Source of the DNA: Myotis daubentonii
Taxonomy: Eukaryota > Chordata > Mammalia > Chiroptera > Vespertilionidae
Reading direction: 5' to 3'
Assembly: GCF_963259705.1 (NCBI RefSeq)
Contig: NC_081842.1
Location: 42,042,803 to 42,106,802 of the forward strand
DNA length: 64,000 bases
The notes beneath the pieces were generated by a model. It searched no databases, had not been told where the DNA came from, and worked only from the letters and a program-made list of their open reading frames with translations. Positions 1 through 13,678 of this stretch are shown here, one piece after another. A program made the position numbers and the translations under genes. Numbering within the stretch: the stretch's first letter is position 1; every line of letters begins with the position of its first letter.

Positions 1-265
1 GTCAGTTACCACAAAAACAATAACAACAACAACAACAAAAAAACACCACCCAGTAATCTAGAGAAGTCTTTTGATGGAAGAAAATGAAAGCTTAAATCCT
101 AGAACTGTTGGTATTAAGATACCAAAATCATATAGTGTTAACTTTAATTCCAGTCTGGTTTGAAGAGAAAAAGTAATATAACTAAAATATTTGTTTAATT
201 TTGGCACTCTTCAGTTTCTCATTCTATCAGTATTTTGTGGATTCTTAATCATATATAGTATATAT

Positions 266-396
266 ATCAGGTGTCCCAAAAAATGTATGCACACACTTTG
301 AATAATTATAAAGGCAGTGTTTATTAAAATACATTTCATTTTCAATATTGAGCTATCAGCTGTTAAAGTATGTATACATTTTTTTGAATACCCTAT
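266..396. mobile_element. mariner-type MITE (TcMar)
   Basis: About 130 bp bounded by inverted ends: the left starts caggtgtcccaaaaaatgta and the right ends tgtatacatttttttgaata plus ccctata. Both match the 'caggGTGTCCCaaaaATGTATAcac' style of mariner termini, and the flanks are TA-rich. It is too short for a transposase, so it is non-autonomous. The same right terminus occurs at about 21130-21160. Confidence 0.7.
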
Positions 397-3300
397 ATTT
401 TTAGTCTTTTTTATTCTCAAGGTTTCTAATCTCTACATTCACTTGATCAAATAAATATTTTTGACAAAGCACCACTTAACCTCTTATGGAACTCTGTGAG
501 TTTATAATTTTGAGCTGTTCTAAAGCTTTGCCAAATCTTTTGAATTTATTATTAGCTTCAAGATTTTTGAAATATTCTACTTTGAATTACAGAGTTATAA
601 AAATTATAGATGAATATATACAAATGAGTGTAAGTGGTAGTCAACTAAATTTTATGTTAAAAAAAAAAACTAAAACAATCTTGAAGATTTGTCTTCACCT
701 TTGGTTGAGCCAAATATGTATATCACATTTTATCTGTATGTGCTTTTTTGAAAACAGTGGGTATTCATCATATATTTGAACATCTAATTAACTCTAAGGC
801 AGTAGGAGAGCTCATTATTTAAAAAAACACTCTTTTGTCAAGTAAAGATAACTTTTTCATTGAGAATAATCATAATATTTTTATGAAATCATATTTTATA
901 TATTCAGTTGACTTAAATCAAGCCACAAACAAAGGGTGAGGTAAAAAGATCATAAACTAGAGATTTCAGGCTCCAATCATATAACAAAATAGTAAGTTTG
1001 ACATTCATCTGTACAAGAACACAGTGATAGCAGGCTATGTTGATTAGGTAGCCTTTGCTGCAAGCCACTCTCCAATCAGGTGGACTAAGAAAGGGTAGAT
1101 AGTGGACTATCAAATACTAATGCTGCCCTCAGCACTGCTTCCTATATGTCCTAACCAAAGTAGTTCACCTCTCTGAGCTTCCAGGGTTCTCACCCATCAG
1201 GTGGTCATTTTACATACTGTGATTTATTTCTGTACTATCAGTATCAAAGGAAAAAAGAAGAAATGCTGTGCTCAATCAAAGGCCAGGGAGAAATAACAGT
1301 TGCTTAAATGAGCAGCGAGTGACCACTGGGTGGGCGTTTGCTCACAGCTGCATGAAGAACATGTGCCCACATACATCTCCTGATGCATCCCATGACTTTT
1401 GAATACATCTTGGTTTTGAATTGCATTGAACTATATTGCTGGGTGTGATCCATGGTGGCTTGATTGTTTACAGAGAGGAAAATTATACAGATATCAAATA
1501 CCTTTAAGAGATTTCAAATATTTAATCAGGTCAGTACCCTAAGAACCATTAACACAAAACTATTAGCAATTTTCTTTTGAATAAAAGAAAACTCATTTTG
1601 AGTATTTTCTTCTCCCCTGCATTATAGGCAAAGCTATTGTGAAAAGCTATCTTTACATAAACTTAATTGTACCCTTGAAACCAAAAAATTCTATTTTATT
1701 TTTTACATATGTATTTTTCATTGGAATAATTATTAGTCAGTTCTAAGACAGAAAATACATAGAAATGAGGAATATTCTGTGTTTTATTCAGTGAAGACTT
1801 TTATAATTGTAGAAAGTTCCCAATTAGCTTGGCTATTTGTAAATAGGTCTTCTGAGAAGGGAGCATGAGAGGTGCAAAATGGGACGTATCTTTGCAATGA
1901 GAACCCTAAATCTTGGTGACAGGGAATTTGCTTAATAGAAGAAATTTAATTTTATCGAAGGAAACCTGGTTTTAATTTGTCCTTTGTGCACTGAAAAATC
2001 ATGGCTTTACTTTGTGTGCTTTGTTGTACGCCCCGTAAGAAGCTGCTGCTAGCTCTTTTGTGATCGTAAATGAATGTAGTGGTGTGTGAACATTCATTTG
2101 TGCCTCACAGATTGTGGGCCTCAACTTACTGTTTTGATTCTGAACCTGTACACAGTGAAGAGTATTGTCTGTAATATGAGACTTGTTGCTTTTCTGTCCT
2201 TCCAGATGGAAGAAGATAAGGGTTCAGTCAGCTCAGCATATGAATTTGCTGAAAGCAAGCACAGAGGGGAGGACAGTAGGCACCTGCTAGCTGAGGCTTG
2301 CAGCCAGCAGGACAGTTCTTACGTGCACTAGGTAGTACTGCGCTGGATCTTCCTGGGGACGTATCCGCTAAGTTCTCATGTTTGGGGCATGCTATGGGAG
2401 AACTGGCCTGAAATTTTAGTTTTACTTTACTAATTCCTCATTGTTTCTCACATTGTTGTTTTTGTTTACTTGTTTCCTTTTTTGTGATCGTTACTTTTTT
2501 ATATGTCCATTTTGTATACTTTATTAATCTTCCTTTAGAGTTACACTGTTGAATCATACTTCATCTCAAATTCTAACCTATTAAGGTATTTTTCACAACC
2601 TATTGTCTTATATTCAAGAAGTTATTCCTTGTCACTTCTTTTGAAAATATGTGATGCTATTTCTATTATTTCTGAAATCATTTTCCCACTTGAAGTTGTA
2701 GTTGTGTATCATTTTACACATCTTAATGTAGTTAGACACTGAATTGCTTATCTAAGTCTACCTCTTGAATTGAATGATCATATGAATGAATTTTGGGATT
2801 GGTGCTGAATAGTTTTCTGTTGACTGATATTCACCAAACTCTCAGTTCTTTTCATAAACTTTAATAGTTATATCTTTGTAATAAAAAAAGTGTGAATTTA
2901 TGAGGGCCTGATTAATAAACCCTCTTGAGAAATAAACCCTGACAACCTTATTGGGATGTGCAAAATATTCTGAGTCGTGGTAATTATGGAGGATAAAAAT
3001 TCTTACCACTAATGTATTTTTACTTGATCTACTTACCATTTTGTATATTGTACAGCATGTCCTTGAATAATATCATTTCATTTAATGGCTTCTCATTGTA
3101 ACATTAATGAGATGCTGTAGGAACTTAACTCTTGTTTATATCAATCATCCTATGATAAAATTGGTTTCATCATATGTCATTTCACTTCAAGTCCCACAAC
3201 CCTATCAATGACTCCTAAATGAGGCCTTGCTGTAATTACTGGTCAAGAAAGAAGGTGCTGTTGTCTCATCTGGGGTAAATCCTAATAAGTGGTGAAACTT

Positions 3301-4256
3301 TAAAAAACCCCACTACTTGTAGATTGTAAATCAAACCATGGAACAGGTATAATAATATGAAAAACAACTTTTTAAAATTAGATTCCTTTAGTGAATTGCC
3401 CTAAATGGGAAAACGTTGAAGATAATTAATCAACTCTCGGTTATTATTATTAATTGAAAAGAAATTTAAAAGAATTCTGAATTTTTATTTTGTTTCGAAT
3501 GCAAGTTTGAGTGGCTATTTTAAAAGACATGGGTCTGGTGCACCTTTTATATGCCCATTAAAATGTACAGTACGGTTGAGAATTGGGTTCTTAGAATGTT
3601 GCTATTAAATAACAGGGGCCTGGTTACTTTTTTTAAAAAAACTATGTTACTTTTACAAAGTGAATTTTCTCATCATTCTCTTGACATTTGGTCTCTCTTC
3701 CTATAAACAAGAAGCCAGAAGAATCCTCAAACTATGAATATGACTTTAGTAAAATTGCTGGGGGTATAACCCTGATCTGCAGTTTTTCTCTACTTTTTCA
3801 CAGAATTTTAATTGGTTGATGAAATATAACCTGAATATTTTTCTTCTCATGCATTTTGCCTTTGGCATATGTTTTTCAGATAAAAATTACTTTTAAAAAT
3901 AAGTGTTATATAATATCCTCTTATTTTTTTCTGTCTTGCAATTGCATTTTTTTCTGCACTCAAAATTTGGTTGGCCTTGCAAAATCAGACAGAAGGCTAT
4001 TCTGCGCCCTGAATGTTGCAGTGGGCTAGGGTCTTCTAGTCATCTCCTTCTACTGTCACCAGCCTCTTAAGCCTCTATTGCTTTGTCATTTTTTTGTCTC
4101 TGCATTACTGCTGTGAATGCCCTCTTTCAGGCTGTATCTAACAACCACAGGGATAGCAATAGGATGCTATGGCTACTGACCTTTCTCATTCTGGAACCAG
4201 GTGCTTACGCCTTAGACCCGAAACCTGCCACTACCAAAAAGAGAATACATTTTATT

Positions 4257-4482
4257 TATTTTTATTTTTTAAAAATATATTTTATTGATTTTTTACAGAG
4301 AGAAAGGGAGAGGGATAGAGAGTTAGGAACGTCGATGAGAGAGAAACATCGATCAGCTGCCTCCTGCACACTCCCTACTGGGTATGTGCCCGCAGCCAAG
4401 GTACATGCCCTTGACCAGAATCGAACCCGGGACCCTTGAGTCCGCAGGCCGACACTATCCATTGAGCCAAACCGGTTAGGGC
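4257..4482 (-). mobile_element. VES SINE
   Basis: Antisense copy of the bat tRNA-derived SINE. Read on the minus strand it starts gccctaaccggtttggctca, carries the pol III A and B box region (gggttcgattctgg), the GCAGGAGGCAGCTGATCGATG core and an AATAAAATATA tail. It is flanked by a perfect 16-bp target-site duplication, aagagaatacatttta (4239-4254 and 4483-4498). Confidence 0.95.
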
Positions 4483-7200
4483 AAGAGAATACATTTTAAA
4501 CAGTTTCAAGTAACTGCAAGTCTCTTTTCTCTATTGTGACAAAGGTAGAGATACTGCCTCATTTTACAAAGCAGTGAGAGAAAAACCTTAATGGCTAAAA
4601 GACTAATTAGTATTAATAAGGCTGCCACCTGTAGCAGGAACTAGATGCATGCCTGATAAATATGGCTGACACTTTATAAAACTAGTATTTTTTTCAAATG
4701 TGTGCTGACTTACTGAACAGCTTTTTCATTTGGAGGTTAAAATGAAGGAAAATAATTAGTATTGACATTATTTCTACCAAACACTTTTCCTGTGACATGC
4801 TGTAAAATGATTGATACTTAGAAAACTGAATTCTTAATATCAGCTCTGCCATGACTTAGTGCATTACTTAGTGCTATTCTGCTTTACCCCCTCCACCAAA
4901 AGTGAGGATCTTATCATTTTTCATAGATACTGGTACTTTTCTTCACCTAAACTACAAATTCCTTGTTATATATTGTTATTTATGTGACCACATTATTAAA
5001 ATAAAGGAGTCCATCTTTTTGAAACTAGGAATAAACAAAATTATTAAAATAAGCTTACCTTAAAATATAATTATTATATGCATATTTTCATAGTTATATT
5101 TAGGCAACACATACAGAAATCTCCTCCTCTCAGGAAATCCCTCAAAGACAGTGTGGAGGTATTCTACCTTTCCAAGTTGTTTATTTTACTTGGAGAGAAG
5201 GAAAGAAGGAAGTTTAGAGGAGTGACTGTAAGCTTTGAGGCATGTTTTGGAGAAATATGCCTTGAGTAAGACAGAACAGTTATCTAACTGCCTGCATCAA
5301 ATGGCTGCCTGTTGCAATTCTTAATAATGAGATGAAGCTATTACTTGTTTTAGGGATGTTATTATTCTTAACCAAATTTGGAATCAGTAATATTTTATGA
5401 CTTGATTTTATCTTTAAAGGAAAAACATTTTCTTAAACACAAACTTTTTCTCCTTTCATAATTATAGTTAAGGCTCCTTTCCAAATATCTCCTTTAAGGC
5501 TATGCAAGGCACTCATTTTGAATATCAAGTATATAAAACAATTTTAAGGACAAAAGAACAAATACGGCTAATAGCTTGATAATTATTATCTAAACTTAAA
5601 AACATTACTTGTTTTGATAGGTAATATGTAATAAAGTGATTAAAAGATTTAGAAATGTATGAAAATTTGTTAATATTTAGGAGATTTAGGGAAGATATTT
5701 TGTAGAAGCTTCTAATAGGAGAAACTTCTAAGTGTTTACCATCACTGATATAAAAATAACGGAAATAGAGCCGTGAGCCAAAATTTATTTCGAAAGGCAA
5801 GTTCTATAAACATGAAAATTGGTATTAGCCATACATAGTCATGTTGAATCTCCATAGTTGTTTTGCTTGGGAGCCTTTCAAGCTCTACATGACGTGGTGG
5901 TTCCCAGGAAGAAAGTGGTGGAGTGTGTCTTACAAACTAATCAAAATTTCTCGTAAATTAAAAGTTACTTCTTTGTGCCACCAGGTAGGATCTCACTTCC
6001 ATTACTATACTTTTCTTTTTTAGTATTTACAATTAGTGAAAAAAAAAAAAAGTACTGATTTCCTCTTTAAATGCTATACCCCATTTCCACCACCAGTTAT
6101 ACTGGCAACTATGGCAACATGTACTCTGGCTGGGCTCCCTGTTCCTGAATATGAGATCAAAGATCTGCATGGGGAAGTGATAGAGCTTGGAAGTTTGCTG
6201 GACAACAGCGTGGTGTTATTTTATAGATCTATACAAAAACACAATTAACTAGCATTCAGCATTTTCAAAGCAGCTGGGTTTTTTTTTCTTTTTAGGAAAC
6301 AAAAAGAACCATTTTTCTTAGTTCAAACGGTGATCCAAGGAAGTCATTTCTTTATATTATTTTTGACATTTCAAGATGTTTACTCTGTTGGGTTGCCCAT
6401 ATATTAATACCTGCCCTTAGATTTTAAAGTGAAAGGTGATGAATGCAAAGCAAGATCATTACCTAATTAGTGCTCTGTCCATCTAGCTGCTGACTTTACA
6501 GATGTCATCTTCAGTGAGTTCCCATCAGTTGATTGAGCACCAGCTCTACAGGCAAAGCACAGCTGTTAAACTCTTTGATCTCTCTAGTTTCTGGTCTAGT
6601 TCAGTGCTTCCCAGGTAAATGTGGTGCACGACAAGTTAGTTGTTTGCTTGTTTTGTTGTTTTTAATTTCCAGTCCATCACAGACCAATACTTTTATAAAA
6701 TACAATAAAAATTAATTACTAGGAAATGAAATTTACAAGATATATAAAATAAACCCCAATTTTTAAATTGTTTTTAGATCCAACAGTTATAAAAGTATTA
6801 TGTCAAGTACTTTAACATTTTCTAATCTTTTATTCTCAGAGTCCAGAAACACTTATATCCTCATGAGCCAGCAATTATTTTTGGATAATACTGATTTATG
6901 GATCATGCATTGAGGGCAGGAGTAACAACTACTCTCTCTATGCTTAGGCTAAACATACTAAATACACATCATATTTTTCTGCCCACATACAATTACTACT
7001 CATTGTATTCACTTAGCCTGCAGTGCTCGCTCTCCGCCATCTGCAGCTATTGAAATCCCATTCGGTCATCATGGTATATTTCAGATGCCATCTTTTTCAC
7101 CATATCTTTCATGCCCGCCCACCAATACCATCAATAGCTGGGTGTGAGTTTTCCCTTCTCTTTTTTGATATTTATGGTCTGCCTCATACCATAATTATAA

Positions 7201-7440
7201 GAAGGCAGTATAATGCCATGGTAAAGAAGTTTGGGCTCTGGAATCAAAGAAACCAAGACTCAAGCTCTAGCTGGGTGACCTTGAACAAATTTTTAACCTC
7301 TGTTTCCTCATCTGTAAAATGCTTATGAATATGGTGCCTATCCCAAAAGGTGGTTATAATTCTTAAATGAGATAATCCATGAGAAGCATCTTACATAGGA
7401 GGTGGCACACACGGAATAAGCATTCCATTACTTGTTCCTG
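7201..7440 (+). repeat. MIR SINE
   Basis: Diverged mammalian-wide interspersed repeat. It has the 'gccatggtaaagaagtttgggctctgga' type head, the core resembling 'tctagctgggtgaccttga', 'cctctgtttcctcatctgta' and the 'aatgagataatccatg' tail in consensus order. It is an ancient element common to all mammals. Confidence 0.8.
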
Positions 7441-8176
7441 ATTTATCTATTATCTTTTATTAAGCACAGTTCCTTGCCTAATAAATATAAGTTGAATTTA
7501 AGTGTTTGTGTCATTTAAGTGATGTCAACAGGCAGTGGAATAGAATCCAAAGGAGATTACCTGATAGTTGGAGAGGTGAGGGGGATTTCATGGAAATGAT
7601 GACAATTAAACTGAACTTGGTGTAGGGGTCAGCATTCTGACCCTGATTGGTGGCAGGCCCTGACATGTAGCCCCTGGCAAGGAACACTGCCTAGTTGGCA
7701 GTGTGGAGACTACAGGAACATTGGTAAGTTAGCAGGAAAGGCAGCCTCAGGTCGTTTATATAGGGTCTTCGGGGTCTCCAGAAGGTGTTGTACTTTCTCC
7801 TTTGAGCATTATGTGGGAGCTATGGACTCCTGCTTTCTACAGAGGGCGATTTTGAGATGGTGGAACTCGAGTCCAGGGACCCAAGGAGGAAACTGATGAA
7901 ATATTGTTACCTAAACCAGTATTTCCTAAACTATTCCTCTGAATATTATCATTCCTCCTGATGTTGATTAATGTTCCCTTGAGGATTTGGGGGCTGTTAT
8001 TAGGGGAAAAAAACAAAACAAAACGAGTTTCAGAATTGCTCTGTGTCTCACTACCCCCTTGGAGACTGACCATGCACACTGAATCAGACAATCCTTTACT
8101 CAGACTTTTGTTGATGTTTCCTAAACTAAATTGGCCACAGAACTTTTTTCGTGAAATTGTAAACATCTCACATTTT

Positions 8177-8392
8177 TAAAAAATATATATTTCTTTATTG
8201 ACTTCAGAGAGGAAGGGAGAAGGAGAGAGAGATAGAAACATCAATGGTGAGAGAGAATCATTGATCGGCTGCCTCCTGCACGCCCCCTGCTGGGGATTGA
8301 GCCCGCAACCCAGGCATGCGCCCTTGGCTGGAATCGAACCCGGGACCCTTCAGTCTGTTATGCTCTATCCACTGAGCAAAGCCGGCCAGGGC
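8177..8392 (-). mobile_element. VES SINE
   Basis: Antisense VES with body, pol III boxes and T-rich (A-tail) left end. A perfect duplication aacatctcacatttt flanks it at 8162-8176 and 8393-8407, so the insertion is cleanly bounded. Confidence 0.95.
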
Positions 8393-9139
8393 AACATCTC
8401 ACATTTTAAAAAAACAATACTGTGAACAGCCTAAACCAAGGGTATTGTAAAGGAGAAAGGAAATTTGGCTATTTCTCAGTGCTTACCAGATCCTAGGACA
8501 TTGGTGCAATCAGGCACTTCCCAATCGGGAACTATGTTGACTTGCACTGCTTGGTATTGGGTAGAATTACTCTGTGCAGGGATTTTGCAAGGCTTCACCA
8601 GCTGATTAGGTTCATTCACAATGCCAGGTTATTTGCATTCCACCCTGTCCATCTCTTCTGTCCATTGTGAGTGTCTCCACAAATGTCCCCCATTGTCATC
8701 CCTGCTCTCAACACTTGGTGATTCCCAACCTTTGTGAATTACAACCCTCAAATGAATCTATTTTTCTTGTTCTTCCTTTATATTTTTGAAAGATTTGTTA
8801 TGCAATATGTTATATATGTAAAGTAAAGTGAATGAAAATAAGTTTATTTAAAATGACAAACCTTGAGAAATTTAGCAGTACTCTTGACTATCAAAACCAG
8901 GTTTGGGATTCATTGAACTATGTCATACCATTTTTTCCTCATTTAACAGGATTAAAATTATTAGTAGTATGGCTTAAAGTTATCTTGTTGGATTTATGCC
9001 TGAATCAATATAAATCTTGCATACTTTCAAGAACTAATTTATTTTAAATCTTAATAGTACTATTTAGTCACTTGTTTAATTGATTTTAATACATATACCA
9101 TCAGTTAACTTTTTTTTAAAATTTGAGCTGATTAAGGAC

Positions 9140-9300
9140 ATGGTTGGCACTTAAGAGTTGCTCAGCAATTTAAGGTAAATTATGTACTTTTTTCAAGGAC
9201 AGTTATGAAGTGAATATATGTAAGTGCTTAGAACCTGGCATATAGTAATACTACATTAAGTATTTGCTACTATTTTTGTTGTTACAATTATTGTGGTTGT
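9140..9300 (+). repeat. possible MIR 3' fragment
   Basis: The segment 'gtaagtgcttagaacctggc' followed by 'atatagtaatactacattaa' resembles the 3' part of MIR ('gcttagaacagtgcctggcacatagtaa'). It is short and diverged. Confidence 0.4.
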
Positions 9301-9728
9301 TGAAGGTTGGGATTAGATCCTGCCTGGTTGTTATTTCCCAGTCTTCAAAATAGTTCACACTCCATTTTTCTTGATTGCTAGACATTTTTAGTTGAAATTA
9401 CAGGAGCATTTCACCTAAACAAAAACTCAAGAATTACAATTCATTATGCTTCTGAGTAGTTGATGTAATTTTGACCATAATAAAATATTGACATTAAAAT
9501 CCAAAATCTTTGCAGATTTAAATAATGTTCATTGTTTTTGTGTAATTATTTTACTTAACCTCAAATTTAAATATTTTGTATAATTACTCTTAAATTAAGC
9601 CTTTCATACCATACATTTTCATATTATAGAAAATATGTTTATATACATTACTTTTAGTTTTAAAGTGCTTGTAATTTTTAATGCTTTTTGAAAAAATAAC
9701 TAATTTTTTTCTGCTGCAATTTCTCCAG

Positions 9729-9862
9729 CTTACTGAAACAAATTCAAGTATCAAGTGCTTGGACTCCATGTGCTGTTTCTCAGAAGGAGAAACAGCGTGC
9801 GCATCTGTTGGAAGAATGCTGGAACGAGTGATAGGAAGATGTAGTCCGACCCATGTCAGCAG
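9729..9862 (+). CDS. ATP11B: ATP11B penultimate coding exon
   Basis: This exon encodes 44 codons plus two bases of the cytoplasmic C-terminal tail of ATP11B. ATP11B is the catalytic subunit of a P4-type ATPase that flips aminophospholipids from the outer/lumenal to the cytoplasmic leaflet with a CDC50 partner, mainly in endosomal and Golgi membranes. The frame opens LTETNSSIKCLDSMCCFSEG and continues through a segment rich in Cys and Ser (GRMLERVIGRCSPTH) that I recognise from the human C-terminus. A pyrimidine tract ending ttctccag precedes base 9729 and a donor AG|gtgtga follows 9862. The split codon AG|A continues into the exon at 15187. No catalytic or transmembrane residues lie here; they are encoded upstream, outside the window. 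The reading frame is intact. Identity was judged from memory of the family without an alignment. Confidence 0.92.
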
Positions 9863-10525
9863 GTGTGAAATTTCTCTAAGTAGCCTTTGCTGCAGATGAG
9901 TGTCCTATAAACTGGAACAGATGAACATGCATCCCTAGATACCTAATAAATCAGCAGCTGGTTTTACCAACTGAAGCAGGAAGTGTGCTATTTATTAGCA
10001 CTCTTTGATGGTAGATTTCACTTTATGGCTTTGGGTAAGGGGTTCTTTCACTAACAAAGGAAGAGAAAGCACCTTTGAAGAAACTTTTCATCTAATGAAC
10101 AAAAAATTTTGCTTCTTAATCTTTCTAAATGTGGTAAATAGGAGTGTGTATATGGTATTCATATTTGGTTTTTATAACTTTTTACTATGCTACTGTTTTC
10201 TTATATATTTTTGTTTGGTTGGATTTTGTATTTATAAAATAATCGACATATAATAGTAAAATCAAAAGATTTTGCTTTTCTTATTCTTGGTCTATATTTT
10301 CTAGTCAGTCATTTGAGACTTTGAGGTATTTATAAACACACAAAGACTGTATTGCTGTTTTCCTACTCCTTTTTATCTCTGTAATAAGTTTTATAATCAG
10401 TTCGGATTTTTAAGTTTTTACTTGGTATTTATGGTCTAATTAAAAGTTGATAAGCTAGAACAGGCTCTTTAAATTATGGTTTATTAGAATCTTTGCATTT
10501 TTGTCTCCTCTAAAATCTATTTCTT

Positions 10526-10740
10526 TTTTTATAATATACTTTTTATTGATTTCAGAGAGAAAGGGAGAGGGAGAGATAGAAACATCAATAATGAGAGAGA
10601 ATCATTGATTGGCTGCCTCCTGCACTTCCCCCCACTGAGGATTAAACCCACAACCGAGGCATATGCCCTGAAGGGAATCAAACTGTGACCACCCGATTCA
10701 TGGGTTGATGCTCCATCACTGAACAATGCCAGCCAGGCCC
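10526..10740 (-). mobile_element. VES SINE
   Basis: Antisense and more diverged than its neighbours (for example CACTTCCCCCCACTG in the core). A duplication aaatctatttctt flanks it at 10513-10525 and 10741-10753. Confidence 0.93.
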
Positions 10741-11131
10741 AAATCTATTTCTTAAAAGATTTATCGGTGCTTGCTTTTGTGGGTCACAACAAACAATGCA
10801 GTTTTTTGGTAAATTCTACTTAAATTTATTTGAAAGTGAAATGTATTCATTTCTTCATACATTTCCCCAAGAGACATATCATTTAGGGGATATTATTATT
10901 TAGGGGATATTAAGGAATAGCAATAACTTTTCACACTTTGGTGTTCTTTAGGTAGATGATATCATATTCTTAAAATCAAAGCAGCAATGCACTGGTGTAC
11001 ATGAAGGGTTACAGATGAGCAGGGATAGATGGTGATTTCCATTGTCCATAGTGCACCATGTGAATAGTATCACTTTCTGTATGTGCCATGGCTTGGAAAA
11101 GGTTGGAAAGTATAGTGAGAAGGGAAAGAAA

Positions 11132-11351
11132 GACCAAGCTGGTGTGGCTCAGTGGTTGAGCATCAACCCATGAACCAGGAGGTCACTGGTTCCATTCCCA
11201 GTCAGGACACATGCCTGGGTTTCGGACTCGAGCCCTAGTGGGGGGCATGCAGGAGGCAGTGGATCAATGATCCTCTTTCATCATTGATGTTCCTATCTCC
11301 ACTTTTCCCTTCCTTTCTCTGAAATCAATAAACTCTTTTTTTTTTTTTTTA
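11132..11351 (+). mobile_element. VES SINE, 'gtggctcagtggttgagc' subfamily
   Basis: Sense copy starting gaccaagctggtgtggctca and ending 'aaatcaataaac' plus a T/A-rich tail. The head differs from the majority VES type ('tcaacccatgaaccaggagg' instead of 'tcggcctgcggactgaaggg'), so it belongs to a separate subfamily, like the copy at 52695. A short duplication aaagaaag is at 11125-11132 and 11352-11359. Confidence 0.88.
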
Positions 11352-13609
11352 AAGAAAGTACAACAAGAATAGCGAATGAAGGGTGGAGGAGGCACAACTC
11401 TTCTGTTGATAAAGGAATTTTTAGTATTTGGTTAGCTTTATGTTTTAAAAATGATGAGTATGATATTCATGTATGATAAAATTCAGGTAACTTTTACTGG
11501 TGAACTTGGTAGTTCCCACTCTGCCTTTAATTGTAGCCATGTTGTTATGGTACAGTTGTATTTGTAAACAGCTTTTTTATGTTAATATCATGTCTGTCGT
11601 TTCAGTCCCACTTATTTATCATAACATATAATCAAAAATATTCTCATAATACTGTGATATCATTTTGTAATAATTTTATTCCACATAATAGAATTATTAT
11701 GAGCAGTTAAATTTATTGGGACTTACATGTTATAACTTACACAATTGTATTGTAAAATGCATTATAAGAAAACAGCTTTGTCATGTGCCAGGCCAAAAAG
11801 TTTCCCAAAGGAAGTTCCCAAAAGACTTAATGTATATTATTTTACTTACTAAGACAGCTTCATTGCATAGAACTAAGGCAGGAGTTAGAATAAAAGAATA
11901 CTATAGATATCTATAATACTATCAACTATTAATATATATGTATAGATATATCTATTTTTTTTTTAAGAATACTGTAGAAAGTCACAGAATTTTAAAATTT
12001 TCTTTCAGCAGGAAGTTCTCATTAATGACAGGATACATCTTCACTGTTACAAAAAACTAGAATTGATTTTAAATGAACCAAAAATATTTTTCTGCATTAT
12101 ATATGCTCCCACTTTCTTGATATTAATTGTATAGGTAATATGTCTCCATTGTTTTTACATGGTCACTTTTTTTTACTGCATTATCCCTCTTGAGCCTGTC
12201 CCAGGCATTATGAGATTTATTTCGGCCTCTTCTCTTAAAGATGGCTGTTATCATTTATACTTTTTTTCACTTAGAATTGTATCATTTTTTTTTGTAGGAC
12301 TTTATTTTTTTAATAAAATCTTTAACAGTAATTAATATCTTATTTGACAGACTTTAAATATCTTTCTAATTTTGTCCAACATCTAAGGTTATAATTATCA
12401 GATGCTTCTTTAATTATCTCCTTTGTTCTTTAAATTAATAACCTAAAAAGTGTTTTGAGATCTGTTCACTTTTTTCCTAGTGGTAAAAATCATATAATAT
12501 GCAAAACCAGTTGGTATTTTCAAAGGGCTATAGAAAATTGCCACAATTCCATTAAGATCATATTTGAACTTTGAAAGTTATTTTGATACATAGAGTTTTA
12601 TTCCTATTTTTTACATGTAATTGTATTCGTGAAATATTTTTGGCATTTCTGTTTTGATTTTGGAGCAGCCTTTATTCTACATTTCTATTTTATGTCTAAT
12701 TTAAGGGCAAGGCTGGTACCTGTTACCAGATATAGAAATCCTTGGCCTATTCCATTAACATATTAAACATAAGAGGGCTTCACTTCAGAAATATAACTAC
12801 TGCTTTTATAGGACAGATTTCTTTGCTGATAAATCTTTTACTATCCAGGCATAAAAATTCTACTTACATTTTATTAATTGATTGTCAAAGGAATTTGCCA
12901 TTTTGCAAGCTTGTTTTCAAAGGTCGCATCAAGGTGCTATATGAAAGGCTATGTCATGTTTTACCCTAAAGAGCTGTACTTTAGCAATAAATGATTTTCT
13001 GTATGTGTTTTATCAACAGTTACTTCATCTTAATCAAAACTGTTTTCTAATTAGAAAGGAGTTAATAGTTGTTATGTAATTCAGGTATTTAATGTTCTGT
13101 CAAATATGATATTTGACATGAATGCACATGTGTGCTTTGAAAAGAAAAATAAATGGAGGAAACCTTATCTAATAACACTTTTATGTAAGCAATAGTTGCA
13201 AAGAGGAAAAATTTATATTAAAAACATCGACAATTTGGGACTGGAAACTTGGCTCCAGATAATTGGGGTGTTGATATCATATATGTCTGAGCATACTTTT
13301 TTCCTGCATGAATACTTACTCTAAGAAATGTTCATAGTTCTATTTCTTTCATATATTTTACAAATACTGAGTGCCTACTATATACAAGGAGCAGTTTTAG
13401 GTGCTAGAAATAGGGTAGTGAACAAGCCTTTCCTTAAACTAAGGTAGATACTGTTTAAGGTTTTCTGGAAACTAGTAAGTTTTGTAAACCATTGGTATGC
13501 TTATTGTTTGTTTTCCTCTTTGCCAACTTTGTAAAATTTCCAGGTTCCAAACTTCATTATGACTACTCACTTAATTGATTTAAATTTGAACATACAGTCT
13601 CTCTTAGAA

Positions 13610-13678
13610 CAGCGGTCGCCAACCTTTTGGACCTCACAGACCACCAGCGGTCCGTGGACCACCAGTTGGTGACCGCTG
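13610..13678. mobile_element. 69-bp hAT MITE with perfect 8-bp TSD
   Basis: Terminal inverted repeats cagcggtcgccaac and gttggtgaccgctg bound a 69-bp element, flanked on both sides by the perfect octamer tcttagaa (13602-13609 and 13679-13686). TIR type and 8-bp TSD are diagnostic of the hAT superfamily. The centre is itself partly palindromic (accagcggtccgtggaccac). Confidence 0.93.

Larger units (their letters stand above)
1..9728 (+). other. ATP11B: ATP11B intron (upstream of penultimate coding exon), partial
   Basis: AT-rich, non-coding sequence upstream of the ATP11B exon at 9729. A short CAA-rich simple repeat is at about 15-47. Repeats recognised inside are listed separately (mariner MITE, three antisense or sense VES SINEs, a MIR). 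The stretches 397-4238, 4500-7200, 7441-8160 and 8410-9700 show no gene or repeat I can name, apart from two exon-like open frames discussed in the findings (about 2205-2331 and 6095-6248). No other ATP11B exon was recognised, so this intron is at least 9.7 kb. Confidence 0.75.
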
